Numbered from the stretch's first letter, positions 50,601 to 62,621 are shown. The stretch: 64,000 bases of DNA from Oryzias latipes (GCF_002234675.1 NC_019859.2:4061240-4125239), one strand, 5' to 3'. Notes: generated by a model not told the origin, from the letters alone. Made by a program: numbers and translations.

Positions 50601-51982
50601 TTTGAAAGGAAATGGTTTATTTCAAGCAATCAACTAAGAATAAGACACAAAAACATTACAATCATCAGTTATACATTCATACAGTGACGTATCAATGATC
50701 CCAAAAAACGTCATTTCCTGTAGTCATGGCACAGAGCAACCCCGCCCCCACTTCCCTTCCCCATTGCTGAGAGCTCAAAAGTAATATTTCTGTCTGCTCC
50801 TGATTCAAAATAATTTAAAGAAATCTTGAGTAGTGCCATTTTAAGCTTGATGTCCTCCATCATCACAAATAACGCCACAAGGACACATTAAATGAGGGAT
50901 CTGTCGTTGCAGAACCTCCAGGGGCGACTCAGTATTTGGCAGCAATCCTCAAAATACGCTTCATCTCCGGAGATTTCCAATGAAACCCCATCTTTGAAAA
51001 TCAATCCCAGATCAGGCCGACATACTTCCAGTTCAGAAGTCACATTTTATTTGTCACATACACATACGTCCATGTAGTGACATGTACTGACTGCATGGCT
51101 GACCGGCAAAGTACAAAGCTTAAGTATTAAAACGGTATATAAAAGAATAAAATAGTATTTTGAAAAAAGTTTTTAAAAAATCTATCAAAATCCATTACAT
51201 TAAAGGTTACAGTATTCTACTTTTTTACACTTCAACAAAATTCTGTTTTCATTGGAAAATATTCCTGTAGAAATAATTGTAATTTTGAATAAATTCAGCT
51301 GTTGAAAGGTTTGTATTATAAATAATATTTAGATCTGAAAAAGGGTTTAACTTTTGTCTCATTAAACAACAAAACCTCTGACATGACCTCAGTTATGTTT
51401 GCACATATCTATGTATATACTATATGTTTTTGGTCATAAGCGTATGCTGATTGTTCCTCTGTTCTTCAGGGCTCTGATAGCAGGAGGCGGAGCTCCAGAG
51501 ATTGAGCTGGCCGTGCGTCTGACAGAGTACTCGCGCACTCTGGCTGGGATGGAGGCGTACTGCGTGCGCGCGTATGGTGATGCTCTGGAGGTCATACCCT
51601 CCACACTGGCGGAGAACGCGGGCCTGAACCCCATCTCCACGGTGACGGAACTCCGCAACAAACACGCACAGGGAGACAAGATGGCCGGCATCAACGTCCG
51701 CAAGGTCGGCGTGCTTTCCTTTTGCTCCGTCTGTGCGCGGTTGACAGCTTGACAGATTTATTTATTTTTTGGACAGGGGGGGATTTCAAACATCTTGGAG
51801 GAGCTGGTGGTGCAGCCCGTGCTGGTTTCCATCAGCGCGTTGACTCTGGCCACAGAAACGGTCCGTAGCATCCTCAAGATCGATGACGTGGTAAGACTCA
51901 GAACTGGATTCCCTTTTTCATTTTACAGAAGTATGATTGGAAATTAATTTTTGTGTTCTGGTTCCAGGTGAACACTCGATAG
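44694..51982 (+). CDS. cct4: CCT4, T-complex protein 1 subunit delta
   Basis: Thirteen coding exons: 44694-44811, 45334-45386, 45464-45553, 45653-45761, 47497-47761, 47835-47967, 48269-48408, 48499-48595, 50011-50121, 50208-50338, 51470-51704, 51777-51890, 51968-51982. They total 1611 nt, 536 residues (human 539). Group II chaperonin motifs are present: LGPKGMDKM (49-57), NDGAT (69-73), GDGTTS (100-105) and GGGAPE (421-426), ending DDVVNTR. It is one of eight subunits of the cytosolic TRiC ring that folds actin and tubulin with ATP. Intron 8 begins with GC rather than GT. Introns 4 and 8 are long and repeat-rich. Confidence 0.98.
45985..46090. repeat. Partial E2-family fragment in cct4 intron 4
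   Basis: 'ATACTCAGAAATGCATTTTT' and 'CACAAGAACATATTAAAAAC' match one end of the E2 family as seen at 61450-61560. Confidence 0.5.
48715..48755 (+). repeat. Low-complexity C-rich then T-rich tract
   Basis: A run of CCCACCC repeats followed by poly-T in cct4 intron 8. Confidence 0.8.
50369..50389 (+). repeat. CA microsatellite
   Basis: A pure CA repeat just after cct4 exon 10. Confidence 0.85.
50589..50910 (-). repeat. LINE-like 3' fragment followed by E2 fragment
   Basis: 50600-50700 matches 23345-23450 (AAATGGTTTATTTCAAGCAA). 50760-50900 resembles part of the E2 family (CTGCTCCTGATTCA..., ACGCCACAAGGACACATTAA). Both lie in cct4 intron 10. Confidence 0.45.
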
Positions 51983-52085
51983 GTCTGTCCGGTTTCTGAA
52001 GCCCGTTTGTTCTGCGAGGGATCAGAGCATCACGTCGACAGCAGTCTGCTCCGATTTCTGCTGTAGTTATTGCATTGCCTAATTT

Positions 52086-52091
52086 AATAAA
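52086..52091 (+). terminator. cct4 polyadenylation signal AATAAA
   Basis: AATAAA lies about 105 bases after the TAG stop and is followed by a T/GT-rich stretch. Confidence 0.7.
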
Positions 52092-53057
52092 AGGCTGTGG
52101 GGTTTTTTTTGTTGACACTGCTGCCTCTTTTTGTCTTTCTTTCTTTGTCTTTGTCTTTATGTTGCACTAAAGTGTAGTACACAGATTTAGAAACATGTTC
52201 TGGTCTTCATTTTTTTTAAATTGTATGTCTTGAAAACCGCTAATTTGAAAAAAGTATGTGAAATATTAACGCAGAGTTAACACGTATTTACCAAATAATT
52301 TCTGCAGCATGAAAAGATGCATAAAATCTGGTTTCTAGTACTTATCAGACTAATGGTAACATTATAAAACATGACCTAAATGTAAAATGTTGATTTGCTG
52401 TTATAAAATAAGGTTTTCTCTTGATTAAAGAGTAATGACAGATCTTTATTTGTCATTGTCACGCATACAATAGAATTTAAAGTGATTCCTGGTCAGTCTA
52501 ACACTCATACCTTAAAAAAAATTAGACTCCAGGCGCCGGTGCCTCTGACCTCATGCTCATCCAAGACGTGGACGGTGCTGCTTTTCTATAGAATTGGTTA
52601 AAAATGTAAAATCTTTAGATAGAATTTTTGTGTGTCTTCAAAAATTGGGTGATGATCATGGCCTGGTTCAAAAAAAAAGTCCTGCTTCTATGCAAAATAA
52701 ATTCAATGCATAAGTAATTTTATTATTTGAATTAAGATACTTTTTTTTATTTAAGTAGCCGTTTTCATTCAATTAATCAAATAAGAAAAAAATATATACA
52801 TTTTAATGGTCAGAACCTGTGTTTACTCGATTCATTTTAAGCGTTCAGTTTAAAAATGTACACGTTTCCAACGCTTTTATTTTGTATCAGAGCTTTGTTC
52901 TTTGCTTCCGTTTTACGTCACTTCCTTCCTAACGATGCTTCTCCGTTGCTAAGAAGCCAGCCAACCTGACAACGACTGTTCCCTCCGGGGAACGAACTAA
53001 GTAACAGAACCTCATCAAGGCGCTTTTTTAAAAAAAAAAAACTGTTTCAACAAAAAG
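52092..53057. other. Spacer between cct4 and fam161a, including the fam161a promoter
   Basis: Mostly A/T-rich, with GC rising in the last ~150 bases (from about 52900), which should hold the fam161a start site and 5' UTR. No TATA box is evident. Confidence 0.45.
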
Positions 53058-56000
53058 ATGGCGAATCCTCACCGGACGAACGTTTTATTAACTTCCTGTC
53101 TGAAGGCGCCGGTGGACCCGCACACCAAGGCGCCGCTTGCGTCATACGAGCGCGGGGCAGTCCTAACGCACGCGACTGCAGGCCAGCTGGACAACCGGGA
53201 CTATGAGAAAGAGGTAAACACATGTTTAAAAATATTTCACAATAAAAGTCACACTTTCAAAATAATAATCTTTCTAAAAATAGTTAAGACAACTCTGTAT
53301 TTATTGAGATATATAGAAACTTTGTATACACTTTAGATTGGAGGTTGTTATACTATATTTTATTTATTTATTTATTTATTACAATGTGAAGGTGGGTGAA
53401 GCTGTTGTTTTCCTGTAGTCTGAGTGCAGCTCCCTCTGACCTGAGACAGGTTATGTCCAGTTAACAGGATGTTGACAGTTTCAGGTCAGCCAGGTGGAAG
53501 GGATTTGATCTGTCATTTGTTGTCCCGTCTATTTTTGGATTTCTGTCTTCACTAGATTACCAGAAGTCTTGTTGGGTCGGTAATCTCTTTTATATCCTTT
53601 TAACAGCAATGACCTTCTGTGGAAAAAACACCTCGTAGCAAGTTGGTCTAATTTTCAGAAACGCTTCTGACAAACATCCTTTTTAATGGAGGCCGGACAC
53701 TTTAGGAGGAGTAGATGTCAGCGGAGCTCCTTCATGCTGAGCTCACCTTTGTGTTCCAACCATATGGCTCTGATCATTGTGACTGCAGGATAATGAGCTT
53801 AGTCCTGAAGACCTTACTGCCCCTCAACAGGGCAGCAGTGTTCTTTAGGGCATAGAAGTGAAAACAAACTTTTAATAAATTCATGTAGGAAGCCTTCAAA
53901 TACCTGTTAATTAACATGATGATCCTTGAGTGACCTTTGGGCATTTCAGCTGGAGTTTTGGGACTCGGGCTCGGATTTCTGTGATGAGGACTGTCTGGGG
54001 ATGGGAGGAGCTCACGTGGGGGGCAGCTTCAGGGCAGCCGTCGACCGCCTGGACCTGAGTGAAATCTTCTTCTCCAATGAGGAATACTACAGCAAGCTGG
54101 AGGAGCTGAAGAGGGCCCACGAACGCACCATGGCAGAGCTGGAAAGCATGTACCAGCAGAAGCTGCAGCTCAGGTCCGGTGAAGCTTTTGATATGAAGGC
54201 CCTGGATATCGGTCACAGGTCAGTTGGGCCGGATTAAAGGAATTTCTTTGACAGTTTAACACTAATTTTGCAAACCGAGACTATTGTTGTTGTTTTTTTA
54301 TTTTATATATTAACCATATTTTCACTGAGATTAAGGGACTTTGATTATGAGATATTCATTCCTGCAGAAATAAAATAAAATAATTAGCTCAGCTGCCTAC
54401 AATTGAACATGTTTTAGGGTTGCTTTTAAGAATAAAAAACAAATTACCTGGAAAGCTTAAAGATTTCCTCTTTAAATTTTTTATTGTTCGCATGTCCATT
54501 TCTTTTTTAGATTATACTGTCATGCATGGAAGAAAGCTTCGGCCTATCTTATGCATGTTTTGCAGGATTCAACCATTGACTGTAAATGAGAACTGAACTG
54601 AGTGACCCCTCCCTCCTGGCGTCCCAAACAGGCCAAAATCGCATAGACTTCTATAGAGAAATAAACAGAAGTTCTTCAGTCATTCTATTTTTCAGAATAA
54701 CTATTCTTGCTCTGAAACCTTTTTTTTTAAAGACCCACTTCTATGAAAACTGTGATTTTCATAGAAAATCACAGTTTTGTGGTGTTTTTAACATGTTCTT
54801 ATGGCATTTTTCTGAAGATGGAGGACAACTTTGAAGAGAATTAAGGTTATAATTGCATTTCTGAGTATTTCTTTATTCAAATTGCTGTGAATCAGGAGCA
54901 GATGAGACAAAAAACAGTTTGAAAAAGAGGATATTTGTGATGTAGAAAATACGCTGGGTGGGCCAAAAGCTCCCTGCTCCATTCTGAGCTGGAATCTGGA
55001 TCTAGACTGTACGGTTGAAGAGCTTCACCATCATCCACAGTAATGTTAGGTTGGGGGTGTAAGGGCCTGAAAGGTAGCGAGAGAGAGTGTAAACAGAGAA
55101 CTCTCTGCTGTGGGTGACAGACGTCATCTTTAGCTTAACCCCTAACCCAAAACTCAGAGGTGAATTTCTAATGAACTCCTGCCACTCTGCAGAAACTTTT
55201 AGCCAAAAAAAAATTATTTTGGCTAAAAACAGCATAATCATAATTGAAAGACCACTGGGAATGCTCTAAAAATCAAAAGATTATCATAATTCTCAATAAT
55301 CTTAGTTCTTTCATGATATTTTTTCTGTTGTAAAGGTTATTCAAGCTATAAGCTGACCCATCAGATGCCTCAATAAAATTCAGCGGCCAAAGTTTTGTAA
55401 ACTTGATTGACAGGTGGTAGAAATGTGGACTTCCAACAGTACCGATTGGTGAGAGTTGTCGCCATAGAAATGCAGGGGTCCAATTTGGACATATCACTGC
55501 TGACTCCAACACGGTGGTGTCTGTATCGCAAAAAACAGACGACTGAATTGATTACATTTTGTTGGAGCCATAAGTAAACCATTTTCCATGGGTGACGTCA
55601 CATTCACTCAGTCCAGTTCTCATATACAGTCAATGGTTTTAAGTAATTGGCTTTGGGCGGGGTTTAGTCTGTGCTCGAGGTGGGTCCAAGTCTTACTTGA
55701 GCGGGATTCAAACGGTAGTTATTTGGAGAGTCGTCTAAGAGTTCATAATTCTTTTGAGGCAGAAAAAAACCATATTGTCTTCTGTGGAAAAGGAACTCGA
55801 TTATAAGAAATACCTAACTTTTAGGGTCTTCTAAATCTTTCTACACGTATTTAACGGCGCTTTTACTTCCTTGCCATATTGACCCAACTCCACTTGAATT
55901 TTTTCTTTTTTTTTAAACTAGAAGGAGCTGCATCTCCAGAAGAAAATGCAGGATTGAATGCTAAATTGCTGGAAAAAAAAGAAACTTAAAGGCTAATATT

Positions 56001-59000
56001 AACACAAAAGAAATGATCAAAGTTGACCATAAATAAAGTGAAAACTGCAGAGTCACAGAAAAGATGTTTTTGTAAAAATGCCAGCGCCGAGTGTTGAACC
56101 GGCGAGCCTCTGCACCAAGAATTCCCCTGTGTATTTCAATGGAGGCAGAAATCATGGAAATTCTGGAAATATCATGAAATGTTCAAGGATTTGAAAGACC
56201 AAAAGTCAAACCTGGAAAAAGCTGAAAGAGCTGAACGTTTTAATAGTTTAATGGTTAAAATCGCTGAAAAATTGTGGGAGTTAAGCGCAAAAAACAAAAA
56301 TAAATATGGCGGAAGATATTATAATAAAGAAAGAGGAACAGGAAAACAATGGGTTGAATGGTTTATCCCTTGTGCTATCTTGTGGGGTCAAATTGACCCC
56401 CACCCTTACATTGACCTGTTATCCCTACCATGACAAAGGTCATTGAAGAATAAAGGTTCAGCACACTGTCTTGTGGGGTCCAGATGACCCCACTCCCAAT
56501 GTTAACTTGTCTCCGAGGGATGTTAAGATTGGGAGTGGGGTCATCTGGACCCTACAAGATAGCACATTACAGCATTCAACCCAGTGCCACAAAAATGTTG
56601 GTACTTTTTTGATACTTAATGACTCTAAATAGAGTTTGTTTTATTTGTGTTTAGACTACAGTGGACAAATATGAGTCCAGCAACGTCACGTCACTGTTTG
56701 AGGAAGTCCCACTCTGCAGGCGAACTCAGGCGAGATTCTGTGCTGTCCGACTCTTCAGAGGAGGACGATGCTCCCAACGATGTGGAGAAAGGTCTGCTTT
56801 TCTCTCCCAAGGAGCACATCAAGAACATGTGGAGGGATTTCAAAGTGTCCTCGTACAACCACCAGCTGTCCTCCTCCCTGCAGAGTCTGCAGGGGGGGCA
56901 GAAGAAGGCCCAGCAGAGGAGGCAAGGGAAGAAGAGCGGACGGCGGGACAAACACAGAGTGACCGTCCCAAAGCCTTTCCACATGACTCTGCGGGAAGCC
57001 CAGAGGCGAAAGCTCGGCATAAAGACGCGTTCAGAGATCGAACTGGAGAACATGGAGCTCCGTCGACAGCTGGAGGAGGTGACAGAATGCCAGAGAAAGT
57101 TCCGTGCCAGCCCGGTTCCCGCGCACGTTCACCTCCCGCTCTACGAAGAGCTCCGGGAGCGAAGCGAGGAGAGGCGACGGACCCTGCAGGAGCGAGAGGA
57201 GAAGCATCTCGGAACCGTTCAGAAGCCCTTCAGCTTCATAGAGAGAGAGCGGCTGAAGAAGGAGCAGAAACAGCAGGGTCAGCCGTCTGACCAGGAGAAG
57301 GTCAAACCCTTCAAGGCTAAGCCCGTCCCCAAGTCTGTGTACGCTGCAGCTTCAGGAGAACAACTGAAAGAGGAGCAGCTGTACAGGTCCATCAAGATCC
57401 AGATGAGGGCCCAGGAGATGCTCCAGAGCTCGTCCATGCCGCCCAGCATGCTCACTCGACGTCTCAGTGACCGTAAGAAGAACAAAGATGGCTCTGCAGC
57501 GGAAGGAGCTGGCAGCTTCTCCCACCGGCCACAAATCAACAAAGAAGTTCCAGACTTTGACGCCAAGCACAGACGCTTCCAGAAGCACCTGGAGAAGCGA
57601 AAGGAGGTCAAACCCACCACCACATGTGAGCCCTTTGAACTGAGGACGTCACAGATCTCCTCCCACAAAGAGCGCATCCTGGCCGAACTGGAGAAAGAGC
57701 AGAGCAGCCCTCGGATGCGGCGCTGGCCGTGCGTCAGCCCCGGAGCCGTGCGCACGCCAAACTCCAGCCTCTGCTCATCGCTCTCAGGCAGCCTGGAACT
57801 CCTACCTGCCAAAATCACAGACGCCACAAAAAAACGCCACGAGGCCGTGAGGTACCATTTCAGTACGCCAGAACCCTCTGTCATTGTAGTTGAGATGTTA
57901 AAAGCCTGTCCCCTTTAGGCGTAGTGATCTCCTCAGCATCTCTGAAGTTTTCTGGACCTCCTTTTCATCTCCCATCATCCCCATAGCTGCTGTGCTGTTC
58001 ACCCCGCATACATCCCAACACGGACACCTATCTACCTGCTAACCCCAAAACCTTCCTCCACCTGTGACCAAATGATCTATTCTGAGTAGAAAGGCGCTGG
58101 AGCAGAGGAAGAAGGCTGAAGAGGAGGAGGAGCGCTGGAAAGAAAAGCAGAGGCAGAGAGAGAAGAAGCTGCAGAGGGAGGTTTTAAAACGCGCCCAAGC
58201 CAACGACCCCCACCTGGCCCTTTCACAGACCAACCAGAGCAAACTGAAAGAGTTCAGGTAGCTGAGCTGACAAACACAAAAAGAAGGATTGAAAGTTCTT
58301 CTTCATACTTGAAGCATCTTTGTTTTACCGTTCACAGGAAACAAGACATTCAGCGCAAAAAGGAATACAAGCAGGAGGTTAAAGAGATGCAGCAAAGAGT
58401 GAGAGGAAGACCACTGCTGTTGGAGCAGGTTGCACAGGTGAGCTGTTTGAAATCTTCTAACATGAAGTTTCTAAAAACCCACATCTAGGAACCACAGATT
58501 GACTTTTATTAGAGAAAAAAACTCAATGGATTTACAGCCAAATTCAGAAATGTGGTTCATTTGTGCTTCACAGAAGGAATAAAAGGCAAAACTTCAAATG
58601 TTTTGTCTTCATAAAAATGTTTTTCAGGAAGAGATTCGTTAAATTTGCAATTTCATTCATGCAAAATTATTTCATCTGCACAAAAAAAGGTTTTAAAATT
58701 GAAAGCTGCTGTTTTCCCTTTTATTTCACTGATGGTGATTTAGCATCACTAATAAACAGAACTGTCACGGTGCACAGAAATCACATCAGAATTTCTGTTC
58801 TCTGCACACAAAACAATTGAAAATCTAACTCATCCTTAGCTAATAATAACAACAACAGCAACAATAATAATAATAGTGCTAATTTATGAAAAAAACACAC
58901 ATGAAAACATGGTTAAAAAAAGCCATAATTAGCCAAAAGCTTGTTTTCATCTGTAGTCCCTGCATGGCCGCAAATACATTTACAAAGAAATACATAATAC

Positions 59001-60629
59001 ATATACAACTTACTATAAGAAATAGATGAAATACCAAACCAACCATTTAATCGCAGCATCAAAACAGGCTTATCTTTTAGTGTTGACAGCTGCGGGTGTT
59101 GATAAACCACAATATCAGCGACTGACGAACTCTGCCAGAGGATCTGGAGACAATTTATGCAGCACTTTGTAAATCCATGACAAAAAATAAAACCCAGCAG
59201 GATTAAGTTTTCCGTTAAAAAAGGGGGCATTTCTTAAATCAAAGTTTATTCATGAACAGGAACAAAGTAAACGTTGTTGAGGTCAAGTAAAAACACAGAT
59301 TCCTTCTTCTTCTGGAGCGTCTTTACGTTCTTGTTCTTAGATCGATGCCGGCGTATGGTGGAGTATTGGGGTGGAGCTCCAATACTGCAAGAAGGCCTTG
59401 GTTCAAATCCTGGCTTGGTCGTTTGTGTGTGGAGTTTTTTACGGTTTCCTCCCAAAGTCCAAAAACATGCTTCATAGGTTCATTGGTTTCTCTAAATGGC
59501 TGTGAGTGTGATGGCGTGGCCCTGTGACCAACTGGTGACCAGTTTGGGATGGACCCCACCTTCACCTAACAGTAACTGGGTTGGCTCCAGAATCCCTGCG
59601 TCTGTGAAAGCGATTCTAAAGATGGATGGATCCTTAAACTGAAAAAAATGTACCATTTAAGTCCAGTTACCACTAGAAATCAATTTAATTAGCTCTGAAG
59701 CAGCTTTGTTGAGGGAAATGGTTTTACGTGTCCTGGGTTCTTGTCAGCAGATTTGTATCCCACGGTGGTGCTAAAGCTGCCTTAAGGCAATAAAACCCAA
59801 AAAGCTTCTACATTTCTGATCACCATTATTGCTATTTTCTTTGTCAAAAAAAATAATTTTGGGAACCTGTTTTAAAAGTTGTAAATAAAAATAACCGTTT
59901 TCCAAATATCCATCTGTTGTTGAACAGCACATTGCCTTAAGAAGACAAAGAAAACATCATTGTGATGCACCTTAGAACATTCAGCGTTTTTTTTTTGTTT
60001 TCTTAATTAAAAAGTGTGGATATATCACAACAAAGAATCCCCGCATGCCTGAAGGTGTCATTTCTTCTCATTGTGTCACATTACCTCCCTGTTTCGTGTG
60101 CTTTGCTATCAGAGGAATGCCAAGCAGGCAGCAGAGAAGCGCTACATCGACGCCCTGCACGGATGTGACCTGACTGAGGAGTTCATCAAAGGCAAGGCCC
60201 CGGAATCAGCTTCACTGCGCAAAGCATCTCTATCCAGTGACAACAGACAGAGGTGAGTTGGATTTTCTGGCTGCAAATGTGTTTTAATAAGTCCTTGTAA
60301 CATCCTTCACTTACTTTATATTTTTCCTCTGCTTTGTCAGTGAGGTGGAGGAGGCAGAAACGGATTTTGAACGTGTTCAGTTCCGAAGGGTCTTTGTGGA
60401 TGATGAAGACACTGATAATCCAGGTGGAAGAGAAGAGGAGGAGGAGAATGGAAAAGCTTCATCGAGCCTCCAAAGCAGCGGCGACGCCAGTGATCCCAAC
60501 ACAGACGATGACAACCAAAGCAATGAGCAGCACTACTCTGATGAAAGTTACCACTACTCGGATGATCATGAGAGTTACTCAGAGGACAGCCAGCCCGATG
60601 ACAGCAAACAGCAGGAAACAGAACCGTGA
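53058..60629 (+). CDS. fam161a: FAM161A, centrosomal/ciliary microtubule-binding protein
   Basis: Seven coding exons: 53058-53213, 53950-54218 (or to 54173), 56655-57851, 58090-58257, 58338-58437, 60113-60252, 60341-60629. They give 772 or 757 residues depending on the exon 2 donor; both keep the frame. Exon 2 has SNEEYYSKLEELKRAHERTM, matching human SNEEYFKKVEELKAAHIETM. The large exon 3 holds the start of the UPF0564 (FAM161) domain (FRASPVPAHVHLPLYEEL, FKAKPVPKSVY, DFDAKHRRFQKHLEKRK). Exon 4 (RKALEQRKKAEEEEERWKEK) is a highly charged coiled-coil segment. The C-terminus is acidic and Ser/Tyr-rich. In mammals the protein sits in the photoreceptor connecting cilium and its loss causes retinitis pigmentosa 28. 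Confidence 0.95.
54571..55638 (+). mobile_element. Inverted-repeat element 'E1' containing a nested 'E2' element
   Basis: The left end AACCATTGACTGTAAATGAG is inverted at the right end (CTCATATACAGTCAATGGTT), giving about 30 bp of near-perfect inverted repeat. Compared with the 39280-39785 copy, the middle is interrupted by about 570 bp (54722-55290) that belongs to another family. It lies in fam161a intron 2. Confidence 0.75.
54722..55290. repeat. E2-family element nested within E1
   Basis: It begins near AAAGACCCACTTCTATGAAA, holds GTGATGTAGAAAATACGC and AAAAGCTCCCTGCTCC, and ends near GAAAGACCACTGGGAATGC. A short perfect hairpin (AAAACTGTGATTTTC with its complement) is present at 54748-54777. 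Confidence 0.65.
56365..56569. mobile_element. Palindromic MITE, copy 3
   Basis: It runs from ATCCCTTGTGCTATCTTGTG to CTACAAGATAGCACA, with GACCCCACTCCCAATGTTAA repeated in inverted form inside. It ends less than 100 bp before fam161a exon 3. Confidence 0.75.
59340..59630 (+). mobile_element. tRNA-derived SINE in fam161a intron 5
   Basis: It has GTATGGTGGAGTATTGGGGT, the B-box-like GGTTCAAATCCTGG, 'AAAACATGCTTCATAGGTTC' and a terminal GATGGATGGA, like the copy at 11949-12292. Confidence 0.75.
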
Positions 60630-60761
60630 TCTCAACGTGGGAGTCGCACAACTTCCAATGTTTTAATATTTTAATATGTTACAGGAACGGTTAACACCAA
60701 GAATGAAAGATGAATGAAAAGAGATAGACAGTAACTAGCAGTTGTTTATTCTTCCTAAGAA

Positions 60762-60767
60762 AATAAA
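60762..60767 (+). terminator. fam161a polyadenylation signal AATAAA
   Basis: AATAAA lies about 130 bases after the TGA stop and is followed by TG-rich sequence. Confidence 0.7.
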
Positions 60768-61065
60768 TGCTCTGTTTTGGACTCATTGATTTCAAACCGT
60801 TTGTGGATAACTTTGAATTATTAGAAAAAGAATCCTACATTTTAAGCATCTCTGATCATCTTTACTGTATGTATCTGTAGTGTATTTACATTTTCATTTC
60901 AGTGCTCTTCAACACATTTCATTATTATATTTATTCGTTGCTTGAGCTGGAAGTGGAAGATTCTACTTTACAATTGCGTTTGAAGGTTTGTTGGAAATTA
61001 AGACTTTTTTAGCAGATATTTTTTAAAGTCCCTACCTGAGCATCTTTTGATTTTTTTTTAAAAGT

Positions 61066-61585
61066 TTTTCCAGTGGGTCTTTTATTTAGGATTGTACTGT
61101 TTTTACCCAAAAATAAAAAAAATAAAACGGTCTTTTTCCATAATATAGTTTCTGCAGAGCTGCAGTGGTTTATTAGAAATTCACTCCTGAGTTGTGGGCA
61201 GAACAGATGGCCCAGCGCTTCACAAACTCCACCTAACATTAGCCGTGCAACAAAAATGGCGAAGAATATCGTGTTAGATTCCCGCTCAGATGAGGAAAAC
61301 AGAGACGTGCGTGATTCATTCGTCCATGACTGGATGTATCAGAATGGAGCGGAGCAGGGAGCTTGTGACCGGCCCCGCGTCCGTTATTTACGTCACAAAT
61401 ATGATCTTTTTCAAACAGCATTTTTTCGTCTGCTTCTGACTCACAATGATTTGAATAAATAAATACTCAGAAATGCTATTTTAAGCATCATTTTCTTTAT
61501 ATTTGTCCTCCATCAACAGAAAAATGCCACAAGAACATGTTAAATACACCAAAAAAGGCCATTATCACTAGAGTGGGTCTTTAAA
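61066..61585. repeat. E2-family copy between fam161a and xpo1
   Basis: In reverse orientation relative to 54722-55290: it carries GCGGAGCAGGGAGCTTG, TTACGTCACAAATATGATC and ATAAATACTCAGAAATGC, and is bounded by AGTGGGTCTTT-like ends at about 61072 and 61571. Confidence 0.65.
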
Positions 61586-61940
61586 TAGGCAGTGCGTTTT
61601 TAGTCTAAATGTGGGGCATAGATGTAATAAGATGAACTGATTTTACAGTTTCTTTATAGTAACCCATAAAAACCCAGACCCATTTTTCCTGAAAAATGTA
61701 ATAATGTAAAAGACGTCACAAACTGACGGGTTAAAATGTGTTTTATGAGATAATTATTTCATCATTGAGCCCCAAATCAGTTAAACAATACACAAATAAT
61801 AATAGTTATTGTTGGCATTTTTGCTAGAATTGTTGTTGTTTTCCTTGGCCTTCGGTCGGGTCATCTTGAAAGAGGTTGTGCTGGCAACCATGGCAACAGC
61901 TCCACCTAATCAAATGACAAGTGTGATGACACGCATGAAC
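61586..61940. other. Spacer upstream of xpo1
   Basis: A/T-rich with no recognisable feature until the promoter region. Confidence 0.4.
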
Positions 61941-62621
61941 GGACCAATCGCGTGTCAGTGGGCGTGCCCTCAGTCCAAATTTTCCGCGGCGCGCCGCGGA
62001 TCGAAACGCCGAGAATGAATATCCCAGTCTCAACCGGTTTCAGCCGGTCTGCAGTTGGAAGCATGAGCTTAGAGGAAGAGCACCCTTTCACGCCTTGAAA
62101 CATCTCAGCTGTGCAACAGTGTGCACGAATAGAACCAGAAATAAAACGAGACTCTTTGAATTCGTTGTTATGACCCGGAACAGCGCTGTGACTCCGTGAA
62201 TCTGTGTTGTTAGCTTAGCTTACCGTTTCATAGCCAGTCGACCTAAGTTCTCATTGACTTTTTATTTAGCATGCTAACCTGCTGTTAGCTTAGTGGGAGT
62301 CGGTTAGTGACATTACTCCGAAGGAAACGCTTTTAAAGTGAATGTGGAAACAGAGTTTAACTTCTGTTATTTTTTCTTTACAATTATAACCGGAAGTATC
62401 AATTATAAGAAAACGTTAAATTTGCTCTGGCTTATTAGTTGTCATCCGGGGAAGCTAGCATTAGCCTTTAGCTTTCGAATCTGCGGAGTAACGTAAACGC
62501 GTACCATGAGATAACGCAGAACAATTTTCCACGTATTTGGAGTTTTTTTTTAAATAATCATTTGATCTTCCGAGTTACATCAGCGACCCAATTCTTTTCA
62601 CAAGCCCAGAGCACTAACCAG
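61941..62621 (+). promoter_or_regulatory. xpo1: xpo1 promoter region and non-coding first exon
   Basis: A CCAAT box (61943-61947), CpG-rich sequence and a perfect 16-bp palindrome CCGCGGCGCGCCGCGG (61984-61999) precede a segment closed by a strong splice donor (CCAG|GTAAGT, exon end 62621). The next exon with the start codon has its acceptor at 63212. The transcription start is not determined. Confidence 0.6.

Noticed and set aside
56661-57884. Alternative-frame and antisense open frames of 200 or more residues over fam161a exon 3
   Set aside because: They are shadows of the 1.2-kb fam161a coding exon, whose own frame matches the family along its length.
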